Shown: positions 8,305 to 15,973 of the stretch, in pieces
Layout of the letters: every line of letters starts with the position of its first letter
Numbering within the stretch: position 1 is the first letter of the stretch
Assembly: GCA_002238685.1 (NCBI GenBank)
Contig: MPMV01000013.1
Span: forward strand, 1 to 64,000
Origin: a bacterium EF100-94H03 bin56
GTDB lineage: Bacteria; Pseudomonadota; Alphaproteobacteria; SP197
Length of the DNA: 64,000 bases
Reading direction: 5' to 3'
Notes under the pieces: model-generated
Told to the model about the DNA's origin: nothing
The model's input: the letters and a program-made list of their open reading frames with translations, nothing else
Database searches by the model: none
Translations under genes and position numbers: made by a program

Positions 8305-9489
8305 GTGCGGTTCGACGGCAACGTCTATTATCACGAGCTCGAGGTGTACCCCGAGGACAAGCTGTTCGACGAGTGGCGCGAAACCGCCATCACGCTCGAC
8401 CAGGGCGGATTCACGACCTGCTGGTTGGGCGAACATCACTTCTGGCACCGGGGCTATCCGGTTGCCTGCCCCAATCCCGTCCTCGTGGGCCTTCATCTGG
8501 CAAGCGTGACGAAGAACCTGCGCATGGGCCAGAGCGCGAACATTCTGCCCGACCATCATCCGCTGCGCCTGGCCGAAGACATCGCGACCGCCGATCATCT
8601 CGTGAAGGGGCGGCTGGACGTCGGCATCGCCCGTGGCACCAACAGCACGGCGGGGATCCAGTTCAAGCGCGAGGCCGACCGGCGAGATCCCAAGACGAAC
8701 TACCGCCTGTTCGCGGAGGTCCTCGACATCATGATCAAGTGCTGGACCGAGGACGCCATGAGCCACGAGGGCGAATTCTACACCTTCCCCGTGCCCGGCT
8801 GGTCCGAGCAGGACGAGCGTTTCTACAAGGACGATCCCGAGCACTACCACCCGGACGGCAGCCTGAAGGCGCTGGGCGTGATGCCCAAGCCCTACCAGAA
8901 GCCCTACCCGCCGATCTGGCAGTCGGCGGACAACACCATGTCATACGCCTTCGCGGCCGGGCGGGGCCATTCGGTGATCGGCATCAACCGGTCGCTCGAG
9001 GGCACGCGCGAAGCGTGGACGAAGTACCAGGAGGTCGCGTCGGAGCAGTGCGGCTGCCAGCTTCCGATGGGCGTGTGCGCCAACGGCCAGACCCTGAACG
9101 CCATGCGTACCTTCCACATCGCCGAGACCCAGGAAGAGGCCGAACGGGAGGCGCGCCCCGGCATCAACGCCTTCTACGACGCGGCCACCGGTCTCAACCC
9201 CAACTGGGCACGCAAGGGTCTCCTGGCGGCCCATGAATCAATCTCGGATGAGGACGAGAACCTCGACTGGTTCGACTTTCTGCAGAAGTACGAAGTGCTG
9301 GCGGTGGGCTCGCCGGATTTCGTCGCCGAGCGCATCCACAAGTTTCGCGAGGAGCTCAACTGCCAGCACTTCACCCTTTGGCCGAACCCCGGATTCGTGC
9401 CCTTCAGGAAGGTGCTGCGTGGCATCGAGCTGTTTGCCGAACGGGTCATTCCACAGTTCGAGCGAACGGAGGCACGGGCCGCCGAATAG
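8305..9489 (+). CDS. LLM-class flavin-dependent oxidoreductase (luciferase-like)
   Basis: This is a bacterial luciferase-like (TIM-barrel, FMN/F420-dependent) protein of about 394 aa. Family signs are WLGEHHFWHRGYPVACPNP near residue 40, RMGQSANILPDHHPLRLAED near 75, GRLDVGIARGTN near 108, PKPYQKPYPPIWQSA near 200 and a late VGSPDFVAERI block. Such enzymes are usually monooxygenases working with a separate flavin reductase; no reductase gene is adjacent. I prefer the GTG at 8305, which has GAGGGGG upstream and begins the conserved FDGNVYYHE region. The frame stays open to a GTG-like start at 8230, but that part lacks family-like sequence. Confidence 0.85.
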   Translation: MRFDGNVYYHELEVYPEDKLFDEWRETAITLDQGGFTTCWLGEHHFWHRGYPVACPNPVLVGLHLASVTKNLRMGQSANILPDHHPLRLAEDIATADHLVKGRLDVGIARGTNSTAGIQFKREADRRDPKTNYRLFAEVLDIMIKCWTEDAMSHEGEFYTFPVPGWSEQDERFYKDDPEHYHPDGSLKALGVMPKPYQKPYPPIWQSADNTMSYAFAAGRGHSVIGINRSLEGTREAWTKYQEVASEQCGCQLPMGVCANGQTLNAMRTFHIAETQEEAEREARPGINAFYDAATGLNPNWARKGLLAAHESISDEDENLDWFDFLQKYEVLAVGSPDFVAERIHKFREELNCQHFTLWPNPGFVPFRKVLRGIELFAERVIPQFERTEARAAE

Positions 9490-9639
9490 GGGCCAGCCGC
9501 CGTGTCGAGACCGTTCCGGACTGATCGATGCTGCGGCCGTCCTGGACGATGAGGTCGCCAGGGCGGCTGACGGAAACCGGTTCAGGCTGTTCCGCGCATC
9601 GTTCGGACCTCAGTCCTGACCTTGCGGGGGGAGAATGCG

Positions 9640-10404
9640 ATGGACACCAAGACGATGCCCGGTTCCACGACCTGCGGCGAAGAGGAACAGAAGCTGCGCC
9701 AGGACACGGCCGCGGCCTTCCGCCTGCTCGACAGGTACGGCATGTCGGACCTGACCAACGGCTCGGTAGTGTCGCGTCCACCGGGCGAGGAGGGCTGGTT
9801 CCTGACCCATCCCCACGGCCTCTTCTTCGACGAGATCCGGGCCTCGGACCTGATCCGCGTCGACATGGACGGCAACGCGATCGACGAGCAGGGAACGCCC
9901 ACCAACTTTGCGGTATGCCGGCCGGCGGCCTCGATCTTCCGGGCACGGCCCGACGTCAATGCCGTCATCCATGCCCACGGCATGGGCGTGATGGCGGTCG
10001 CCGCCCAGGAACACGGCCTGCTGCCCTGCCTGACCGAGGCGGCGATCCCGTTCTACGAGCGGCTCGGCTACATCGAGGGAGATTTCTTCTTCGAGCCCGA
10101 GTACTGTGCGCAGATCGCCCAGCACCTGGGCCGCAACAGGGCGCTCATCTACCGGCACCATGCCTTCGCAAGTGTCGGCGCCAGCGTGTCCGAAGCCTTC
10201 TTCTACGCCTTCTCGCTCAACACCGCCTGCGATCTGCAGATGAGGATCACCTCGTCGGCCGAACCTTATGTCGTTCCGTCCAGGGAGACCTGCGAGCGGC
10301 ACTATCGCGCCGCCTATGGTGGCGACTGGAAGGCCGACGGATCGGTCGAGTGGCCCGGTCTGCGTCGCATGCTCGATCGCGACGATCCCTCCTACGCCCG
10401 GTAG
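9640..10404 (+). CDS. class II aldolase/adducin family protein
   Basis: The 254-aa protein has the class II aldolase/adducin fold. The zinc-binding HAHG motif is near residue 110 and a later RHHAFASVG supplies the third histidine; GMSDLTNGSVVSR and LTHPHGLFFDEI are the usual N-terminal blocks. Family members split sugar phosphates, decarboxylate, or have lost activity, so the reaction is open. The ATG at 9640 is preceded by GGGGGGAG at good spacing; an in-frame start at 9622 is less well placed. It follows the luciferase-like gene after about 150 bases and may share its transcript. Confidence 0.82.
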   Translation: MDTKTMPGSTTCGEEEQKLRQDTAAAFRLLDRYGMSDLTNGSVVSRPPGEEGWFLTHPHGLFFDEIRASDLIRVDMDGNAIDEQGTPTNFAVCRPAASIFRARPDVNAVIHAHGMGVMAVAAQEHGLLPCLTEAAIPFYERLGYIEGDFFFEPEYCAQIAQHLGRNRALIYRHHAFASVGASVSEAFFYAFSLNTACDLQMRITSSAEPYVVPSRETCERHYRAAYGGDWKADGSVEWPGLRRMLDRDDPSYAR

Positions 10405-10423
10405 GGCAAGTCGCGGCTTCGCG

Positions 10424-11470
10424 TCACGCGACCGCCCAACGCTGCAGCATCGTATCGAACCGACCGCTCGCCTCCGGTGGAGCCTCTCCCTTGGAGAGTC
10501 TTTCGAGCTGGCCGGAAAGCCACGTTCGTGCCTTCCTTTCCGTCTCGAGGGACCGCGAAAGGATGTCGACCGTCTTGGGTTCCGCCGTCGTTTTCGCACC
10601 CTCGAGGGTGGCGATGAGGTTTTCCGTGAGTTCGAGATCGTGGCGGATTGCCGCCAGCGGATCGGAGCCGACCTTCACGCGATGGGGCAACCGGATGTCC
10701 GGCATGAAGACCGGCCGCGGCTCGGCCCCCAGAAGGATGATGTGCTGCGCGACCCGGAACGCGCAAGTCATCTCGTCGACGGAGTGTCCGATCCTGACTT
10801 CGCCGAGCGCCTTCTCGTTGCAGTGCTCCAGCAGAAATCCCTGCAGGAAGAACTGCTCGATGGCCAGGAAGTGGTTACACAGGACCGTGTTCAGCACGGC
10901 AATCAGGGCCTCGTCCCCAGGCCGTTCCGTATCGGCCTCGCCGGCCAGGAATCTCTCGTCGGTGTCCTCCAGATACTCGAGAAAGTCCTCCAGCGACCTG
11001 CCCTCGGCATCCGAAGCCGGCTCGCCGGGATCGGCCGGCGCGAGGTTTCCGGCCGCTTCGGCCCGATCGTGCAACTCGGCGACGAAGGCGGCACCTTCCT
11101 CGATCAGACGGTCGAGCCCCGGCGAAGTCTCGAGTGCGCTCCGCGCCCGCCGGAGCGCCGCCAGATTCCGCACCGCCAGACTCAAGTCCGCCTGCCATAC
11201 CGCCTTCTCCTTCACCTGAAAGTCGGGCTCGCCGCGGTCGGGACCCGTGGCGGTGCCGTCCGGGTCGAGCGGCACGCCCTGGCGCTGCATCTCGCGGATG
11301 AGCTGCATGAGCCGCCGGGTCTCAGCGAGATTGTCGGCGTAGGCAAGCTCCGCGGCCGGCCTCTCTGCATGAAACCTCAGACAAAGCGATTGCACGAAAC
11401 CCCTGTTGACCAGGGTGAGCTTGTCGCCAAGGGCCAGGTTGAGCTCGGCGTCGAGTCGTTCACCATGCAT
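10424..11470 (-). CDS. tandem bacterioferritin-like protein with degenerate metal sites
   Basis: The 348-aa protein has no named family that I can be sure of. Residues 188-325 follow the four-helix pattern of bacterioferritin: LNTVLCNHFLAIEQFF, then HSVDEMTCAFRVAQHIILLG, then HDLELTENLIATLEGA, then a helix ending ERKARTWLSGQLERL. In my alignment the ferroxidase ligands are mostly lost (Glu18 becomes His200, His54 becomes Cys236, His130 becomes Ala314), while Glu233 and the haem-position Met234 remain. Residues 8-138 repeat the same helix pattern even more degenerately, without ligands. An acidic linker (about 142-187) joins the halves. The role is unknown. The start ATG lies at 11470. Confidence 0.6.
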   Translation of the reverse strand: MHGERLDAELNLALGDKLTLVNRGFVQSLCLRFHAERPAAELAYADNLAETRRLMQLIREMQRQGVPLDPDGTATGPDRGEPDFQVKEKAVWQADLSLAVRNLAALRRARSALETSPGLDRLIEEGAAFVAELHDRAEAAGNLAPADPGEPASDAEGRSLEDFLEYLEDTDERFLAGEADTERPGDEALIAVLNTVLCNHFLAIEQFFLQGFLLEHCNEKALGEVRIGHSVDEMTCAFRVAQHIILLGAEPRPVFMPDIRLPHRVKVGSDPLAAIRHDLELTENLIATLEGAKTTAEPKTVDILSRSLETERKARTWLSGQLERLSKGEAPPEASGRFDTMLQRWAVA

Positions 11471-11763
11471 GATTCTTGTGCCTCACAGGTGTGGTCGGGC
11501 ATTGGATACCGGCAACCAATTGCTTCGAGTCGTTGAAGCGCCGCCGTGCTGAAATCCTCCATCGGGAGGCGTTGGAGAAGGGTAATGCGTCGCCGGCGGC
11601 CGGTCATGCCAGCGATCCACAAGAAGCCCGTAGCCCGGCAGACGCTGTCGATTCGTTGTGAACGATCGCTATGATCTCCGGCTGACTGCATGCCAATGTT
11701 GTCCGATTGGCAGCGAAACCGTCCCTGCAACTCAAACCGGACGATCTGCTCCAGGAGCACACC

Positions 11764-12756
11764 ATGACCTTGACGAAAACCATGGACATTCACACCGTCG
11801 GTATTGTCGGCGCAGGCGTGATCGGCAGCGGCTGGGCGGCGCGCTGTCTGGGCGCCGGCCTCGACGTGATCGCAACCGACCCTTCGCCCGCGGCCGAGAC
11901 GCTGATGCGCGAGAACATCGACAACGCCTGGCCCGCCGTCGAGCGGCTGGGCCTTGCGGTCGGCGCGAGCAGGGAGAGGCTGGCCTTCACGCCCGACCTC
12001 GCCGAGGCGGTGGCGGGCGCCGATTTCGTGCAGGAGAGCGTGCCCGAGCGCGAGGACGTCAAGATCGCCGTCTTCCGGGACATCGGCCGGCACTGCCGGA
12101 GGGACGTGGTGATCGCATCGAGTTCATCGGGTCTGTTGCCGAGCCGCATCCAGTCACAGACCGACAATCCGTCGCGTGTCGTGATCGGCCACCCATTCTC
12201 TCCCGTCTATGCCCTGCCGCTGGTCGAGATCACCGGTGGCGAGCGGACCTCGCACGACGCCGTGGTCGCGGCGGGTGGCTTCTACAAGAGGATCGGCATG
12301 CGGCCGCTTCACGTCCGCAAGGAAATCGACGCCTATCTCTCCGACCGGCTGCAGTGCGCCATGTGGCACGAGGCGCTGCACCTGATCGACGAGGGCGTCG
12401 CCACGGTGCCGGAAATCGACGCCGCGATCACGGGCGGACCCGGCCTGCGCTGGGCCGTGATGGGTATGTGTTTGGCCTGGCACGCTGCGGGAGGACCGGG
12501 CGGCATGCGCCACACCATGGAGCAGTTCGGCCCCACCCTGGAACTTCCCTGGACCAAGCTGAAGCCGCCGAAGCTCACCGACGGGCTGCGCGAGGCGATC
12601 ATCGCGGGCAGTGAGGACGAGGCGGGCAACCGGGACTTCCGTGAGATCGAGCGCCGCCGAGATGCCTGCATCGTGGGCTTCCTCGAAGTGCTGAAGGAGC
12701 ACTGGTATCCGCCCGAAGACGATGGCTGGCCCGAACTCGATACTGAGAATGCCTGA
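11764..12756 (+). CDS. L-carnitine dehydrogenase-like / 3-hydroxyacyl-CoA dehydrogenase family
   Basis: The 330-aa NAD-dependent dehydrogenase has the Rossmann motif GVIGSGWAARCLG near residue 19 (in the context VGIVGAG). The blocks ADFVQESVPEREDVK, SSSSGLLPSRIQS and GHPFSPVYALPLVEI carry the catalytic His of the HAD family. The pattern VQESVPER...SGLLPS...HP(Y/F)xPVY matches L-carnitine 3-dehydrogenases, which make 3-dehydrocarnitine, more closely than fatty-acid HADs. CAGGAG precedes the ATG at 11764. Lambda-crystallin-type dehydrogenases are an alternative. The carnitine-oxygenase-like Rieske gene about 13 kb away fits a betaine-type substrate, which is an inference only. Confidence 0.82.
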   Translation: MTLTKTMDIHTVGIVGAGVIGSGWAARCLGAGLDVIATDPSPAAETLMRENIDNAWPAVERLGLAVGASRERLAFTPDLAEAVAGADFVQESVPEREDVKIAVFRDIGRHCRRDVVIASSSSGLLPSRIQSQTDNPSRVVIGHPFSPVYALPLVEITGGERTSHDAVVAAGGFYKRIGMRPLHVRKEIDAYLSDRLQCAMWHEALHLIDEGVATVPEIDAAITGGPGLRWAVMGMCLAWHAAGGPGGMRHTMEQFGPTLELPWTKLKPPKLTDGLREAIIAGSEDEAGNRDFREIERRRDACIVGFLEVLKEHWYPPEDDGWPELDTENA

Positions 12757-13154
12757 ATCGCGGGCGCACCGGACACGGGACCGGCTGCATCTTCCTTGAG
12801 GGCCTCGAGGCCATCGTCACCGGTTCGTCCCGCGGCCCGGCGTTGGTGCCCGCACTGCATCCGGCAACGGGAAGGGTCGGGGTGTCAGGCTCCTGGAACG
12901 CGAATCCTTGATGAAGCAGGCGTCGATCTCGTCATGCGAGACCGGACTCGGCAACCCGTCGTTCAAAGGGTGCCCCTCCTTCCCTTGCCGTACCATGATC
13001 GCAAATGAGGCGGCTGCAGCGAAGAGACGCCGAGGCGGTGCCGGACCAGGGCGTGCGTCACTCGACGATGGCGCATCGCCGCGTTCCCGAACGCGGGATC
13101 ATTGATGATGTTCCCGGGAACCTCACGACCGACTCCGTTCAGCCTTCGGGAGAC
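12757..13154. other. intergenic stretch, no gene recognised
   Basis: About 400 bases lie between the carnitine-dehydrogenase-like gene and the convergent methyltransferase gene. The reading frames here are Arg/Ser-rich and unlike any family. Only short GC palindromes, such as GGCCTCGAGGCC near 12802, were noticed. Confidence 0.45.
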
Positions 13155-13922
13155 CTAGCGTGACGTCCGACGATCCAACAGACGCGCCGCGAAGCGCAGG
13201 CGGACGTAGTCGGCCGTCCAATTGCCCTCTCCGTCGCACAGACTGTGGCGAAGAAGGTCGATGGTCTCGTCGCGAAGACGGCGATCGTCTTCCGGCAGGA
13301 CCGCATAAAACGGGCCGGCAAAGGTCTCGAGCCACCCTTTCATGCCTGTCGGAAGCGGAGTCGGGCGCGGGATCAGTTCGATACTGTCGACCGCAAATCC
13401 GGCCGTCTCAAGTCGCCCGCGGTAGTCGTCCGGCGTGGGATAGAACCACGGATTGACGGCCGCGATGTCGACGCCACGCCTGGCCAGCACGGCGGCGAGC
13501 GCCGTGACGACCGCGGCCATGTTTCCATGTCCGCCGAACTCTCCCACGAAGCGCCCGCCCTGCTTCAGCGCACGGACCACGCCGGCGATGGCGGCGTCGG
13601 CGTCCTTGACCCAGTGCAGGACGGCGTTCGAGAACACCGCGTCGAACTCGGTCTCGAAGGCGATCGCAGCGGCGTCCATCAGGCGGGCGTCGATCCCGCT
13701 GTCGCGGGCCGCCGCGACCATCGCCGGCGAATGGTCGACGCCAACCACCTCGCAGCCGGCCTCAACGATTTCCCGGGTCAGTGCGCCATGGCCGCAACCG
13801 AGGTCCAGAACGCGCTCACCGGGCCTCGGCGCGAGAAGCGCGAGCACGGGACGTCCCAGAACCGGCACGAAGCCCGCGTTGGCCTGATAATCCTGGGCGT
13901 TCCAGGATTGCCTCGATGACAT
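13155..13922 (-). CDS. class I SAM-dependent methyltransferase
   Basis: The 255-aa protein has the class I methyltransferase motif VLDLGCGHGALTREI near residue 38, an acidic strand VVGVDHSP near 60, the FDAVFSNAVLHWVKD block near 95, and ALKQGGRFVGEFGG near 120. The layout resembles trans-aconitate methyltransferase and UbiE-like small-molecule methyltransferases. The ATG at 13922 has GGAGCG upstream; a longer frame from 13949 is possible. The methyl acceptor is not evident. The neighbouring homocysteine methyltransferase gene on the same strand suggests a shared link to methyl-group metabolism. Confidence 0.82.
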   Translation of the reverse strand: MSSRQSWNAQDYQANAGFVPVLGRPVLALLAPRPGERVLDLGCGHGALTREIVEAGCEVVGVDHSPAMVAAARDSGIDARLMDAAAIAFETEFDAVFSNAVLHWVKDADAAIAGVVRALKQGGRFVGEFGGHGNMAAVVTALAAVLARRGVDIAAVNPWFYPTPDDYRGRLETAGFAVDSIELIPRPTPLPTGMKGWLETFAGPFYAVLPEDDRRLRDETIDLLRHSLCDGEGNWTADYVRLRFAARLLDRRTSR

Positions 13923-14138
13923 GGCGGTCGCTCCAAGGATCGGGCGCACCTATCATTACGATTGGAATGCGGCAAGGGAAACGCCACACCCGAGGCCATG
14001 TTCACAAGCCCGCAGGCCGACGCCGACATCCGCCATGGAGACGGCATGGTGCCCACGGTCAGATGGAGCGTTGCGTCACGAAGGTCACGCGCGTGAACGC
14101 CGCGATGTGTCCCCGGTCGAACCAGTCCGGCAGCGACT

Positions 14139-15083
14139 TCAGGCTGGCGCGGGCTCGCGCTCCAGATGGCGGCTCAGCGCCGCGATGTGCGACACCGTAA
14201 GCCCGCAGCAGCCGCCCAGGACCTGCACGCCCTCGTCCCGCCATGCCCGGCAGTGCGTGACAAAGGGCGCATCCGCAATGACGTTCTCGAGAGACAGCGT
14301 CTCCTGGCCGGCCTCGTCGCGGTCGAGCGAATCGGGGTAGGCCAGCAGCGGCCCGGACCAGTGCCGCCTCAGCATCGCCAGGGCGTCCGGGATCACCTCT
14401 GGCAGGCTGTGCATGATGCCCATGACGTCGGCGCCTTCCGCCACGATCGGCGCCAGTACATCGGCCAGCGGGACCCTGTCTTTCGTGTAGGTGCGCAGCA
14501 CGCCGTCTTCCGCCCTGACGGCCGAAATGCCGACCCACACGGGCAGGTCGTTGGCCCTGGCGGCGCGCATCACCGCCGGAGTGTACGCGGCATCGCCCAT
14601 CATCTCCGCCATGATGAAGTCGCATCCCGCAGCCTTGTGGATCGCCGCCATGTCGGTGCAGTCGGCCTCGAACTTCTCCACGTTGCTGAGTTGCGGCCAC
14701 GCGGAGTCAGACGTCGGGCGCGTATGGGAAATCGAGCCCGCCACCAAGACCGGACCGTCGGGATGCGGCGTGGCGTCGCGCGCCTCGACCGCGAGCTCGA
14801 CCGCGAGACGGTTGAGAGGTTCGAACCTGTCGCCGAACCCCAGGGGATCCAGCACCTCGCGGGTTGTCGCGAAGGTGTTGGCGGTGACCACGCGCGCGCC
14901 TGCACGAATGTAGTCGGCGTGGATCTGGCGAAGCATGTCGGGATGCGACGCGGTGGCGAGCGCGCACCAAGCCCCGCCCTCGTGCATCGGCGCGCCTCGG
15001 CGCTGCAGTTCGGTGCCTGTGGCGCCGTCGATCACGATCACCGCGCCGTCGCATATTTCCTGGATCACGGCAGCGTACGTCAT
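14139..15083 (-). CDS. homocysteine S-methyltransferase family protein
   Basis: The 314-aa (beta/alpha)8 protein begins with the family pattern IVIDGATGTELQRRG and has ANTFATTREVL near residue 69 and VAGSISHTRPT near 114. The paired zinc cysteines GGCCG are at 292-293. The first zinc cysteine, which normally follows a Gly-x-Asn, seems replaced by His225 in GIMHSLPEV. Family enzymes move a methyl from S-methylmethionine, betaine or a related donor to homocysteine. The donor here is unknown, and the His-for-Cys change may mark a functional subfamily. The ATG at 15083 gives the usual family length. Confidence 0.82.
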   Translation of the reverse strand: MTYAAVIQEICDGAVIVIDGATGTELQRRGAPMHEGGAWCALATASHPDMLRQIHADYIRAGARVVTANTFATTREVLDPLGFGDRFEPLNRLAVELAVEARDATPHPDGPVLVAGSISHTRPTSDSAWPQLSNVEKFEADCTDMAAIHKAAGCDFIMAEMMGDAAYTPAVMRAARANDLPVWVGISAVRAEDGVLRTYTKDRVPLADVLAPIVAEGADVMGIMHSLPEVIPDALAMLRRHWSGPLLAYPDSLDRDEAGQETLSLENVIADAPFVTHCRAWRDEGVQVLGGCCGLTVSHIAALSRHLEREPAPA

Positions 15084-15248
15084 GCGCTTTCCTCTCTTGA
15101 CGCTGCGAGTATGACGGCAGCCGGACCTCCGCGGCAAACCCGCATGCCTGTCGGTGGAAACGCCGGATCAGGAACCATGCCGCTCCGGATTTCCCATCCA
15201 CCGGGATCCAGGACGAAGCCGGGCACCACGATCGCCGGCGCGACGATT

Positions 15249-15560
15249 TCAGATGTCGCGTTCAACCGAGCGACCCGCCACGTTGCGCCCCGCAATATCG
15301 AGGACGGGCGGCAGGCAAAGCAGCAGCCCGTACCAGCAGAGCAGGGGAATTCTCAGACAGAGTTCCCGAATCGCGAAGACGCCCGTGAAGGCCCGGCCGC
15401 GCCTGTCGTCGACCACGACGATTTCCCCGGGCGGGACTTCACCCAACGGAGACGCGTCTGTCCGCGTCTCGATCCGATTCAACCAGTCCAGCCGCTCCGT
15501 GCTGGCCGCTCGCCGGGCGCAGGCAGGGCAATTCGGGTTGATGTGCAGGCGAAGCCTCAA
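15249..15560 (-). CDS. DCC-family thiol-disulfide oxidoreductase-like protein (DUF393)
   Basis: The small protein of about 103 aa starts MRLRLHINPNCPACARR; its CxxC motif sits in the position typical of the DCC/DUF393 family. LDWLNRIETRTDASPLGE and GEIVVVDDRRGRAFTG follow, then a hydrophobic end, RIPLLCWYGLLLCLPPVL. I prefer the TTG at 15560 because GGGGAGGG lies six bases upstream and the family begins at this point; a GTG at 15584 is the alternative. Members are thought to be thioredoxin-like redox proteins, but their function is poorly known. Confidence 0.65.
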   Translation of the reverse strand: MRLRLHINPNCPACARRAASTERLDWLNRIETRTDASPLGEVPPGEIVVVDDRRGRAFTGVFAIRELCLRIPLLCWYGLLLCLPPVLDIAGRNVAGRSVERDI

Positions 15561-15633
15561 GACGTCGCCCTCCCCACGTTTCACGAGCCGTCAAGTATAG
15601 GGCATCGTCACATCGCATGTCGCGTTGACATGT

Positions 15634-15825
15634 CTACTGACCCCGAACTCGAACCGACGACTGGAAGCGCCGGGAAGGCCACATCCACAGCCGGATCATG
15701 ACTGAGAAACCTGACACATGAACGCGCAGACGCGTGAGGTCCGCGAAGCCGCCAGACGCGGATGCATAGAGCGCGTCCGGAGGAGATCCTGGATCAACCC
15801 GAAGCTTGCGCCGTCCGTGCGCCAT
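15634..15825 (-). CDS. small hypothetical protein
   Basis: A 63-codon frame starts at an ATG with AAAGGAG five bases upstream, a very good ribosome site, and begins MAHGRRKLRVDPGSPPD. The rest is Arg/Ser-rich with no recognised family, so it may be a real orphan peptide or chance. It lies in the gap of about 410 bases between the DCC protein gene and the divergent urocanase gene; nothing else is recognised in that gap. Confidence 0.3.
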   Translation of the reverse strand: MAHGRRKLRVDPGSPPDALYASASGGFADLTRLRVHVSGFSVMIRLWMWPSRRFQSSVRVRGQ

Positions 15826-15973
15826 CAGCACTCCTTTCGGACCGGGCTGGCTGTCCACCCCTCACGGAGCCGGCCGACCGCGGTGCAGGTACGGTGCCGG
15901 AATGTTCTTGAATTGTGGAGAAACCGGTGGTGATGATGGCCCTGGTTTCAGATCGGATGGAGAGGATCGACCC

